Under the pieces are notes generated by a model. It did not search any database, was not told the origin of the DNA, and worked only from the letters and a program-made list of their open reading frames with translations. The position numbers were made by a program, and so were the translations under genes. From the NCBI GenBank assembly GCA_017512705.1, contig JAFWEX010000150.1, forward strand, positions 310,001-374,000: a stretch of DNA of 64,000 nt, written 5' to 3'. This document shows, piece after piece, positions 16,499-24,633 of this stretch. The number at the start of each line of letters is the position of its first letter. The stretch's first letter is position 1. Source of the stretch: Paenibacillus sp. GTDB taxonomy: Bacteria > Bacillota > Bacilli > Paenibacillales > Paenibacillaceae.

Positions 16499-17026
16499 AT
16501 GAATTACCCAGAACAAATGTATCATTATCATGTATGGGCTTCACAGATCATAATGCAACGAGTTCAAGAACTGCCACCTGCTGTTCTGCATCAGGAGGTC
16601 GGTAGCTCGTTCCCTAGCCTCGCCCATGCGCTCAGTCATATGTATGCTGTGGATCAGATGTGGTATCTGGTTCTAACCGGCACCAGCATGCCTGAAGCTT
16701 TACAAATCTGCATGCCGCGCAACGGAGAGACCTTTGCCATAATAGAAGATTACTTCGAGCGTTACGCAGAGCTATCCAATCAATACCTTGAATGGTTCAG
16801 TCAACAGACGAATTTGGAGCAAACGATTCTACTCGACAATCCCTTTGCAGGCGTGCGTCAAACCAGTTTCGCAGAAATGGTTTTACATCTGGTGAATCAC
16901 GGGACCTATCACCGGGGCAATATATCCACCATGTTGCGTCAGTTGGGGCACGCCTCTGTCATGAACGATTACTCCAGATTCTGGTATGAAGTTCCAAAAT
17001 TGCGGAGTAATTCACTCAATACTTGA
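16499..17026 (+). CDS. DinB family protein
   Basis: A 175-residue four-helix-bundle protein of the DinB/YfiT type. The metal-binding His triad is visible: His47 (ALSHMYA) and His134 and His138 (LVNHGTYHRG). Many members are thiol-dependent transferases (for example bacillithiol-S-transferases); the actual substrate is unknown. AAAGGAG lies about ten bases before the ATG. The gene stands alone after a strong terminator and is convergent with the AraC gene. Confidence 0.9.
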   Translation: MNYPEQMYHYHVWASQIIMQRVQELPPAVLHQEVGSSFPSLAHALSHMYAVDQMWYLVLTGTSMPEALQICMPRNGETFAIIEDYFERYAELSNQYLEWFSQQTNLEQTILLDNPFAGVRQTSFAEMVLHLVNHGTYHRGNISTMLRQLGHASVMNDYSRFWYEVPKLRSNSLNT

Positions 17027-17120
17027 AGTCTAATATGAGGTCTTACCTGATGTGAACCCGGAAGCTTTTGTCATCGATGCCGAGATTAAGGAAAGGTTGA
17101 ATACAGACAGAGAAGTGTTT

Positions 17121-17150
17121 GATCATTTCTGATCATTTCTGATCATTTCT
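17121..17150 (+). repeat. Tandem decamer repeat
   Basis: GATCATTTCT is repeated three times exactly between the convergent DinB and AraC genes. The unit carries a TGATCA palindrome when the preceding T is included. Confidence 0.8.
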
Positions 17151-17169
17151 GAGCCTTTCCTCCTCTCTA

Positions 17170-18066
17170 TTAACGGGTGCGCATCGACACACCGTATTTG
17201 ACTTCATCATTTTGTCTAAATGCTCTGGGTGATATGCCATAAGCCTTCGTGAACTGGCGTGTAAAATAGTTGCTGTCATTATATCCACATTCATAAGAAA
17301 TCTGAGTAATCGGGATGCTGCTGTGTTTTAACAAGTTACAAGCCTTTTCCAGACGAAGCCTATGCATATACGAAATTGGGGTTGTCCCATAGTAGGATTG
17401 GAACATACGATTCAGATGTCTCACCGAAATGTTAGATCGACTTGCGACCTGTTCCAGCGACAACGGTTCCAGAAAATGATCCTCGATGTACGAGATCGCA
17501 TTGGCTAGATGCATCAGATGGTTCCCCTCTCCCCCCTTCTCCTGTGTATCGTAATGCCGTGAAAGATAAACAACCAATTCCGTAAAACGTGAAAGCAGCA
17601 TCGTTTGGTACCCTTGCTCTCTGTTGTGATATTCCTCAATCATCTTGGAAATCAAGGACTCTACATAATCCAGACTGGTGATGGGAAGTGCAAGCTTGGA
17701 TGCATACGAATGAATATTACGATAAAAGGGTTCCAGTACAAATAACGTCTGAAAACCGTTCGATTTTCTTAAATCCGGTCCGATGGAAGCCAGCATTTCA
17801 GGTCTGTACATGATGTTACAGATGCGAAAATCTTGAGGTTCCTTGTAAGCGTGCGGTGTAGAACCGTTAATCACAAATGCATTCCCTTTTTTTATAAAAA
17901 ACGACTCATCATTAACGATATGCGTGGCATGTCCCCTGAGCACAATGGCAAGTTCCGAGAAGTCCGCATGCCTGTGCAGCTCGGTATCCTCGTCATGACC
18001 GCCGTATTGAATATAAAAGGGAAATTGCATATCCGATGTAAACCACCCTAGATAAGCATTGCTCAT
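17170..18066 (-). CDS. AraC family transcriptional regulator
   Basis: A 298-residue sugar-type regulator. The N-terminal part (about 20-100) looks like a cupin ligand pocket (HRHADFSELAIVLRGHATHI, then KKGNAFVINGSTPHAY). The C-terminal 100 residues are the double HTH of AraC: LSLEQVASRSNISVRHLNRM and the family signature ISYECGYNDSNYFTRQFTKA. It is transcribed away from the binding protein and GH43 xylosidase genes at 18237-21459, so it most likely controls them in response to a plant sugar. That link is inference from the divergent arrangement. Confidence 0.92.
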   Translation of the reverse strand: MSNAYLGWFTSDMQFPFYIQYGGHDEDTELHRHADFSELAIVLRGHATHIVNDESFFIKKGNAFVINGSTPHAYKEPQDFRICNIMYRPEMLASIGPDLRKSNGFQTLFVLEPFYRNIHSYASKLALPITSLDYVESLISKMIEEYHNREQGYQTMLLSRFTELVVYLSRHYDTQEKGGEGNHLMHLANAISYIEDHFLEPLSLEQVASRSNISVRHLNRMFQSYYGTTPISYMHRLRLEKACNLLKHSSIPITQISYECGYNDSNYFTRQFTKAYGISPRAFRQNDEVKYGVSMRTR

Positions 18067-18189
18067 TCCGCTTCCCCTCCAAAACCCTTGCTGAGATGAA
18101 TGTCTATATCATGCTATTCCAAGACCGAAAAATCAAGGCTATGAACGCAATGTATAGATATAATCCCTTTGTAGACTGAAGATCATAAA

Positions 18190-18207
18190 GGATATCTACA
18201 AATATCC
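18190..18207. promoter_or_regulatory. Inverted repeat in the AraC/binding-protein divergent region
   Basis: GGATAT and ATATCC separated by six bases, 30 bases before the binding-protein start. A TATAAT lies nearby at about 18157. It could be an operator. Confidence 0.35.
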
Positions 18208-18236
18208 ATATTACAATTTTAACTGGGGGTTATCAT

Positions 18237-19925
18237 TTGGCTAAATGGATTAGAACCATTTTGAGCTTATCCGTCTCCCTTACTCTTTCGGTAAACGTAC
18301 TGGCCGGATGCAGCAGCGACAGGGAGAGAGCAGGCAGCGAAAATACCCGTGAAGAAGGGAATGATCCCGTGACCTTCAGCTTCTTTGGTGCGGATGCCAA
18401 TCCCAACTGGAACAACATGAAGGATGAAGTTGGCAGAGAAATCACGAAACAAACTGGTGTCACCTTGAATGCTGAATTCGCCGTTGCTGATCCTTCACAG
18501 CGATTGGCTCTCATCTCGGCCAGCGGTGATTATCCGGATATGATCAGTCCTAAAGGCGATCTGGACAAACTCGTTGATGCTGGAGCAATGTTGGACCTTA
18601 CCGACCTGATTGAAGAGCACGCCCCAAATCTCAAAAAGCTGTTTGGCGAGCAGATCAAACGGCTGCGTTACAGCAATGAAGATCCTTCCATCTATGTTAT
18701 TCCAACGTATTCTTCCATTGATGGCGTGAACTTCGTAGCCGGCAGCGGTTTCGAACTTCAGCATCGTGCTGTAAAAGAAGCCGGATACCCTGAGATCAAT
18801 ACTGTGAAGGATTTTGAACATGTCATTCGCAATTATCTGGAGAAATATCCTGTAGATGAGAAAGGCAATCCAAATATCGGACTCTCTCTGAATGCCGACG
18901 ATTGGCGTATACAGATCACCGTTACGAATCCTGCTGCAGAGACGACGGGCAAATCAGGAGATGGTGAGTATTATATCGACCCGGACACGTACGAAGCAAC
19001 GTACCACTTCCGTACAGAAGGCGAAAAAGAATATTTTCAATGGCTCAACCACATGTATAATACCGGACTGCTCGATAAGGAGTCCTTTGTTCAGAAAAAT
19101 GACCAGTATCAGGCTAAAATTGCTTCTGGTCGGGTCATCGGTCTAACCGATGTGGACTGGGGATATGGGGATGGTGAAAAGGCGCTTAAGGCGGAGGGGA
19201 AATATGACCAGACCTATGGTCATTATTCTGTCATGCTCTCTGAGAAATATAAGGATAACCGGTTCCAATCCACAGGATTTATGTCCGGTTGGGGTGTAGG
19301 AATTACTACCGCCTGTAAAGATCCTGTCCGAGCCATTCAATTCCTGGACTTTCTCGCTTCGGAACAAGGACAGGTGTTAAACAATTGGGGAATTGAAGGC
19401 AAGCATTATGAGATTCAGGACGGCAAACGTGTCGTGCCCGCTGACATACAGGAGCGCATTATTAATGATAATATCGCGTTCAGCCGCGAATCTGGCATAG
19501 GTTTCTACACCAATCTCGGCGCTCATTACGGCGATGGGGTCAAGGATTCCACAGGTAATTATTATACTAAAAATTACCCGGAACAGATCGTGGAGAATTA
19601 TACGGTTGCGGACAAAGAGACGCTCAAAGCGTACAACGCCACAACGTGGATGGATCTGTTCCCGAATGAAAAGGACTTCCCCGTCAAACCTTGGGGGGCT
19701 GTCTGGAACATTTCTGTGCCAAGTGATGACGAGATCAATATCATTGCCAACAAGGTCAAAGACATTACTTGGCGCCAGATTCCGCTGGCTGTCATGTCCA
19801 AACCCGAGGAGTTCGAAGCCATCTGGAATGATTATCAGCAGATGCTGATCGATGCCGGGGTTGAGAAAATGGAACAAGGTTTCACGAAATACGTTCAGGA
19901 TCGCGTTAAACTCTGGAATGAATAG
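18237..19925 (+). CDS. Extracellular solute-binding lipoprotein (LplA/YtcQ-like), orphan
   Basis: A 562-residue binding protein with a lipoprotein signal (LSLSVSLTLSVNVLAGC, Cys at about 25). It has the larger size and the features of the LplA/YtcQ group of polysaccharide or oligosaccharide binding proteins (FFGADANPNWNN, GDYPDMISPKGDLDKLVDAG, FMSGWGVGITTACKDPVRAI). The start is a TTG, seven bases after GGGGG. No permease genes lie beside it, which is unusual; it must work with permeases elsewhere or act as a sensor or scavenger. The next gene, a GH43 enzyme, follows after 13 bases, so the two form an operon. Confidence 0.88.
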   Translation: MAKWIRTILSLSVSLTLSVNVLAGCSSDRERAGSENTREEGNDPVTFSFFGADANPNWNNMKDEVGREITKQTGVTLNAEFAVADPSQRLALISASGDYPDMISPKGDLDKLVDAGAMLDLTDLIEEHAPNLKKLFGEQIKRLRYSNEDPSIYVIPTYSSIDGVNFVAGSGFELQHRAVKEAGYPEINTVKDFEHVIRNYLEKYPVDEKGNPNIGLSLNADDWRIQITVTNPAAETTGKSGDGEYYIDPDTYEATYHFRTEGEKEYFQWLNHMYNTGLLDKESFVQKNDQYQAKIASGRVIGLTDVDWGYGDGEKALKAEGKYDQTYGHYSVMLSEKYKDNRFQSTGFMSGWGVGITTACKDPVRAIQFLDFLASEQGQVLNNWGIEGKHYEIQDGKRVVPADIQERIINDNIAFSRESGIGFYTNLGAHYGDGVKDSTGNYYTKNYPEQIVENYTVADKETLKAYNATTWMDLFPNEKDFPVKPWGAVWNISVPSDDEINIIANKVKDITWRQIPLAVMSKPEEFEAIWNDYQQMLIDAGVEKMEQGFTKYVQDRVKLWNE

Positions 19926-19938
19926 AGGTACGATTACG

Positions 19939-21459
19939 ATGAATTATACGAATCCAATTATTCCGGGATTCTACCCTGATCCAAGCATCTGTCGGGTAGA
20001 TGAGGATTATTATCTGGTGACCAGCACTTTTGAATATTTTCCAGGCGTCCCCATTTTTCATAGTAAGGATCTCGTACATTGGTGTCAGATTGGCCATATT
20101 TTGACTTCCACAGAACAGCTATCACTTGGTAATGCTTGGAGATCAGGCGGCATTTATGCCCCTACCCTTCGTTATCACGAAGGCTGGTTCTATATGACAA
20201 CAACGAATGTAAGCAACGGCGGCAACTTCTATGTTCGAAGCCAGGAGGCTGAGGGCCCCTGGTCACCTCCCTTATATGTGGATCAGGACGGGATAGATCC
20301 GTCCCTTCTCTTCGATGAGGATGGTACGGTATTCTTCCAGTCAGCTTGTAATGGGCACGATGGAGAAGGGATATATCAATGCGAGATTGATATATCCACT
20401 GGACATAAACGGTCTGAAAGCCGTTTGATCTGGAAAGGAACTGGCGGTGCGTCCCCGGAGGCTCCTCATCTATACAAAATTAACGGACTTTATTATCTCA
20501 TGATTGCTGAGGGCGGAACGGAATATGGACATATGGAAACGATTGCGCGCAGCACTCATCCGTATGGACCTTATGTTCCGTGTCCATATAATCCGATTTT
20601 GTCTAACCGCAGCCTGAAATCGAACATCCACGCTACCGGGCATGCAGACCTTGTGCAGATACAGGATGGCAGCTGGTGGGCTGTATGTCTTGGCATTCGA
20701 CCTCCTGCCTATCCCTTACGGCATCATTTGGGGCGCGAAACCTTCCTGGCACCTGTTACCTGGACTACGGACGGTTGGCCGATCATTGGTGAGAATGGTC
20801 AGTTGCTTCCAGTTATGACCAGACCAAATCTGCCGGAGGTCAGCTGGATATCTCCACCCCCTATAGATCATTTCGATCAGCCTGCGCTCGGACTGGAGTG
20901 GATTTGTCTTCGTAATCCTGATCCCGGCAGCTTCTCACTCCATGAATCTCCCGGGTATCTTACACTACGTGGAAACTCTGTTTCACTGGATGACGGACAG
21001 AACCCGGCCTTTGTCGGTCGCCGCTTGAGTCATTTCTGTTGTCACATCGCTGCCATGCTGGATTTTGAACCTGCTTTCGATAATGAAGAAGCTGGATTAA
21101 CGGTGTTCATGAATGAAAAATACCATTATGATCTCGCAATTAAAAGAATAAATAATGAGCGGAAAATCATATGGCGACGTTCAGTTGGCTCATTAAAAAC
21201 CGAAGAAGTGCTCAGCTCTATTGATGGTTCTGTCATCCTGAATCTTCATACGGAACCTGATCAATTTACATTCTCTATTAAGCAAGATTCATTAGAAAAT
21301 CCCCTCACCTGTTCGGCTGAAACACATTTACTCTCGACCGAGGTGGCTGGAGGCTTCACCGGCATCATCGTTGCTATGTACGCCTATTCTCCAGCTAAAA
21401 CAGCTACACCTGCACGGTTTGACTGGTTTATGTATGAACCTAAGAACAGGGATATATAG
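19939..21459 (+). CDS. GH43 beta-xylosidase / alpha-L-arabinofuranosidase, cytoplasmic
   Basis: A 506-residue two-domain GH43 enzyme of the XynB type with no signal peptide. Catalytic residues: Asp14 (FYPDPS), Asp120 (GIDPSL) and Glu174 (SPEAPH). From about residue 320 the beta-sandwich typical of xylosidases begins (FDQPALGLEWICLRNPDPGS) and runs to the end. Likely substrates are xylo- or arabinoxylo-oligosaccharides brought in by a transporter. ATG 19939 has GAGGT ten bases upstream; the open frame reaches 19852 but overlaps the preceding gene. Probably controlled by the divergent AraC regulator. Confidence 0.9.
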   Translation: MNYTNPIIPGFYPDPSICRVDEDYYLVTSTFEYFPGVPIFHSKDLVHWCQIGHILTSTEQLSLGNAWRSGGIYAPTLRYHEGWFYMTTTNVSNGGNFYVRSQEAEGPWSPPLYVDQDGIDPSLLFDEDGTVFFQSACNGHDGEGIYQCEIDISTGHKRSESRLIWKGTGGASPEAPHLYKINGLYYLMIAEGGTEYGHMETIARSTHPYGPYVPCPYNPILSNRSLKSNIHATGHADLVQIQDGSWWAVCLGIRPPAYPLRHHLGRETFLAPVTWTTDGWPIIGENGQLLPVMTRPNLPEVSWISPPPIDHFDQPALGLEWICLRNPDPGSFSLHESPGYLTLRGNSVSLDDGQNPAFVGRRLSHFCCHIAAMLDFEPAFDNEEAGLTVFMNEKYHYDLAIKRINNERKIIWRRSVGSLKTEEVLSSIDGSVILNLHTEPDQFTFSIKQDSLENPLTCSAETHLLSTEVAGGFTGIIVAMYAYSPAKTATPARFDWFMYEPKNRDI

Positions 21460-21511
21460 AAAAACCAAAAAACACCTGCACTTCCCGTTATCCCTCGATT
21501 TGTACTGGACA

Positions 21512-21545
21512 AGACAGATACCTTAGCTGGTATCTGTCTGTCATA
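21512..21545. terminator. Probable terminator between convergent genes
   Basis: AGACAGATACC (21512-21522) and GGTATCTGTCT (21529-21539) form a perfect 11-pair stem. No strong T run follows on either side, so efficiency is uncertain. Confidence 0.5.
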
Positions 21546-21594
21546 CTTTCTCAGGAGTATTGGGTCTGATTAGGTGGAATCCACACACGCTGAT

Positions 21595-22518
21595 TTATTT
21601 ACCAGCAGGTTGTGCCTCAGCAGTATAACCTGCAGGAATCTCCGTTTCCGCAGTCGCTTTAGTAATGACCATCGGATACATCATATCTGGATCAGGCTGT
21701 ATGATCGAATATTTCACGATAGCCCGACCGTCTTTCTCTAGTTCTACATCATCAATCTTCAATCCATACCCTGGATGCGGCATCTCGGCAGTCAACGTAA
21801 CTTTGCTTGTTTTGTCATCTACCTTCGTCGTTGTCACTTCAGGAACAATAGCTTGCTGTCCCTCGCCAGGATTGGTTGGCGCAGGTTCACTCGATCCCCC
21901 GTTGCCATGCCGGTCCACGAACTCAAGTGCATTAAAAATCATGCTTGCTGCCTCCATACGGGTAAGCGACTGATCCGGGCGGAAGTTTCCTTCCTTGTCC
22001 AATTCAATGATGTTCATATTCAGCAGGTTCTGGACCGCAGATTTGGCATCCTTACCTATTTTATTTTCATCCTTAATGTCATTATACTTCATGGTTACCG
22101 GATAAGTACCGGTTGTGTTAATCCCTTCATGCAGCAGAATGACAAATTGTTCACGGGTCATCTTGTTTTTCGAGTCCACTTCTACTGGAATGGACAGTCC
22201 ATTTTGAGTGGCAGCTTGCACAGCATCGGCGTACCAGGTGTTCGGACTAATTTTATTTTGGGTCGAGGATTCACCATTCTCATTTTTTAATCCAAATGCG
22301 CTGACAATCATTTGAATTCCCTGTGGCTCAGACAGAGCAATATTCGGTCGAAACAGATCTGCTGTTACTCCGTTCACGATTCCCTTGGATTTCAACGAAT
22401 CAACAACCGCTTTCTGGCTATCATCTTTGATGTCGGAAAATGCAAACACGGAAGCACCTCCTGCTGTCAATGAAACGCAGAGCGCAAGCGTTGCAACCAA
22501 ACCTTTTTTATGCTTCAT
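21595..22518 (-). CDS. Secreted SLH-domain protein with a PrcB-like C-terminus
   Basis: A 307-residue exported protein. A signal peptide (residues 1-26, ending SVFAF) is followed by S-layer-homology-like repeats (FSDIKDDSQKAVVDSLKSKGIVNG, then YNDIKDENKIGKDAKSAVQNLLNMNII with FRPDQSLTRMEAASMI), which bind pyruvylated cell-wall polymer. A Pro/Gly-rich linker leads to a C-terminal domain (about 215-307) with VTLTAEMPHPGYGLKIDDVE, resembling the PrcB protease-complex subunit domain. Function unknown; probably wall-attached. GGAGGT lies about ten bases before the ATG. Confidence 0.82.
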   Translation of the reverse strand: MKHKKGLVATLALCVSLTAGGASVFAFSDIKDDSQKAVVDSLKSKGIVNGVTADLFRPNIALSEPQGIQMIVSAFGLKNENGESSTQNKISPNTWYADAVQAATQNGLSIPVEVDSKNKMTREQFVILLHEGINTTGTYPVTMKYNDIKDENKIGKDAKSAVQNLLNMNIIELDKEGNFRPDQSLTRMEAASMIFNALEFVDRHGNGGSSEPAPTNPGEGQQAIVPEVTTTKVDDKTSKVTLTAEMPHPGYGLKIDDVELEKDGRAIVKYSIIQPDPDMMYPMVITKATAETEIPAGYTAEAQPAGK

Positions 22519-22780
22519 TTCTTTGCACCTCCATATATAATAATAATAAAACTTATTTGATACTTCTCTTCCCTACAGACGAGACATCCAGAGAAAATGT
22601 TTCAGTCCATTAGGCTTCGAGTACATACACCTTCATAATATGGCTTCACTATTTTCATAGCTTCTTTCTTATTCAATATGGACGGAGCGTATTCATTGAC
22701 ATTTGATCCCATTAGCGCGAAAATGTAAATAAATGCAGCACATCACGGATTATTAATAATCTAGTTCGCATAAAGTAAGA

Positions 22781-22821
22781 GGGCATGGCACAACTCATCA
22801 TGAGGTGTCTGCCCTTTTCTT
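22781..22821 (+). terminator. Leader terminator upstream of the ABC exporter genes
   Basis: GGGCA, CAC and CTCAT pair in order with ATGAG, GTG and TGCCC (22781-22814), followed by TTTTCTT. No plus-strand gene lies upstream, so it would act within the leader of the exporter operon, as in the antibiotic-induced bmrCD leader of B. subtilis. The rest of 22519-22890 is AT-rich; a TTGACA at 22695 may belong to the promoter. Confidence 0.5.
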
Positions 22822-22890
22822 GACTTCATTTGTCTGACTTCTGTTTCTAGCGTACTTAAGTTCTAACCTAATGAAGGAGAACCCATACCT

Positions 22891-24633
22891 ATGTCCAAAA
22901 AAGGTTCGCTACGTGATTATGTGTTATCTAATTGGCCCATCTATCTTCTGGCTGTTCTTTTAATCATCGCATCCAATGTCGGTCAGGCTTCTCTCCCCCG
23001 TATTCTGGGCAGCTTCACGGATCAACTCATGCAAAATACACTCCAAATGCAGACCGTGATCCGTTACAGCTTATCATTACTCTCCATTGCGATTACATAC
23101 AACCTGCTGTTTGGTACTGGCCAGTTCATGATTATGAAGCTGGGTCGGCGGTTTGAATTTATAACGCGCGAGCGGATCTTCCGCAAATTCTCAGAGCTCA
23201 GTGAGCATTATTTTTCTAAACAGGGGAATGGCAAGCTACTCAGCTATTTTATGAATGATGTCACTTCTGTCCGTGAAGCCATATCTAACGGCGTTACGAT
23301 GATGACTAACGCTGTTTTTCTGTTAATGTCCTGTATCGTAATGATGCTCCTTAGTGGAATTCCGTTGTCACTGATCCTAATCAGCGTCGTGCCCTTGCTG
23401 GCGATTCCTTTTTTGGTCGTCTTTTTCGGTCCGCGGATACGAAAGCGCTCTCGTGATGTACAGGATGCTCTCGCTACAATGACAGAGTCTGCCGAGGAGC
23501 AACTCGGCGGTATTCGTGTAATCAAAACATTTGCGATCGAAGACATTGCCAGAGAGAGATTTGGCGTGACCGTTGATGATATCAAAACCAAACAGCTTCG
23601 TTTAGTTCGTCTCTCTTCTCTGTTCCAGGCCACACTTCCTTTGCTGGGTGCATTGTCTCTCGTTGTATCCCTGTTGGTTGGCGGTATTATGACGATGCAG
23701 AACTCGATTACACTGGGTAGCTTTGTCGCCCTGACCTTGTATCTACGAATTATTATGGGACCGCTCCAGCAGATCGGAAACGTCATTAATACGATGCAGC
23801 GCTCGGGGGCGTCCCTTGAAAGAGTGAATGACCTTCTCAGTGAAGAGCCCGATGTGCAAGAAATTTCTGAGGCACAGGCGCTTCACAACGTTCAGGACGT
23901 TACCATCAAAAATCTGACATTCTACTACCCCGGCAGCTCCGCCCCTGCATTGAAAAATATCCATCTCCAGATTCATGCGGGCCATACCGTGGGTATCGTC
24001 GGCAAAACCGGTTCAGGTAAGAGTACACTCGTCAAATTACTGCTCCGAACCTATGAACCGCCGCATGGCAGCATGTTTATTAATGACACGGACATTCGAG
24101 AGCTGTCTCTGGATAGTCTGAGATCTCGAATTGCCTATGTGCCTCAGGACGGTTTTCTGTTCAGTACCACCATCCGAGACAATATAGCATTTAGCAATCG
24201 TGAGGCACCCATGGATGATGTAGAGAACAGCGCCAGACAAGCGATGATCTATGAAAATATTGTACGTTTCCCTGACCGCTTCGATACATTGCTCGGAGAG
24301 CGAGGACTCACCCTGTCCGGTGGTCAGCGTCAGCGCACCAGTCTTGCCCGTGGGTTGATCAAACAGGCCCAGATCCTTATTTTGGACGACAGCATGAGTG
24401 CCGTGGATGCCGTGACCGAAACTGGCATTCTGCGCAGCCTGCGCAAGATCGGCAAAGGCAAAACGACGTTAATCATTTCTCATCGGATCAGTGCAGTCCG
24501 TCATGCCGATAACATCATCGTGCTGGATGAAGGGCAGATCGTTGAACAGGGAACGCATGCTGAATTGATGGCGGCCAAGGGACTTTATGCAGCAACTTAT
24601 CGCTTGCAGGAGGAGGGGTTACATCATGTCTGA
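22891..24633 (+). CDS. ABC exporter half-transporter with degenerate ATPase site (BmrC-like)
   Basis: A 580-residue fusion of a six-helix exporter domain (about 15-310) and an ATPase domain. Walker A GKTGSGKST is at 371-379, signature LSGGQRQR at 475-482, Walker B LILDDS near 496-501. The catalytic Glu after Walker B is replaced by Asp (DD rather than DE), the hallmark of the inactive-site partner in asymmetric exporters such as BmrC of BmrCD. It should pair with the next gene, which has an intact site, to export drugs or another amphipathic compound. AAGGAG lies before the ATG. Its end overlaps the next start by eight bases. Confidence 0.9.
   Translation: MSKKGSLRDYVLSNWPIYLLAVLLIIASNVGQASLPRILGSFTDQLMQNTLQMQTVIRYSLSLLSIAITYNLLFGTGQFMIMKLGRRFEFITRERIFRKFSELSEHYFSKQGNGKLLSYFMNDVTSVREAISNGVTMMTNAVFLLMSCIVMMLLSGIPLSLILISVVPLLAIPFLVVFFGPRIRKRSRDVQDALATMTESAEEQLGGIRVIKTFAIEDIARERFGVTVDDIKTKQLRLVRLSSLFQATLPLLGALSLVVSLLVGGIMTMQNSITLGSFVALTLYLRIIMGPLQQIGNVINTMQRSGASLERVNDLLSEEPDVQEISEAQALHNVQDVTIKNLTFYYPGSSAPALKNIHLQIHAGHTVGIVGKTGSGKSTLVKLLLRTYEPPHGSMFINDTDIRELSLDSLRSRIAYVPQDGFLFSTTIRDNIAFSNREAPMDDVENSARQAMIYENIVRFPDRFDTLLGERGLTLSGGQRQRTSLARGLIKQAQILILDDSMSAVDAVTETGILRSLRKIGKGKTTLIISHRISAVRHADNIIVLDEGQIVEQGTHAELMAAKGLYAATYRLQEEGLHHV

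Noticed and set aside
17121-17150. Three tandem decamers considered as a CRISPR-like or binding array
   Set aside because: Units are contiguous with no spacers and only ten bases long; a simple tandem repeat.
22678-22728. A 16-codon ORF before the exporter leader terminator, possible leader peptide
   Set aside because: No ribosome site and no pairing scheme with the terminator was found; kept only as a note in the exporter finding.
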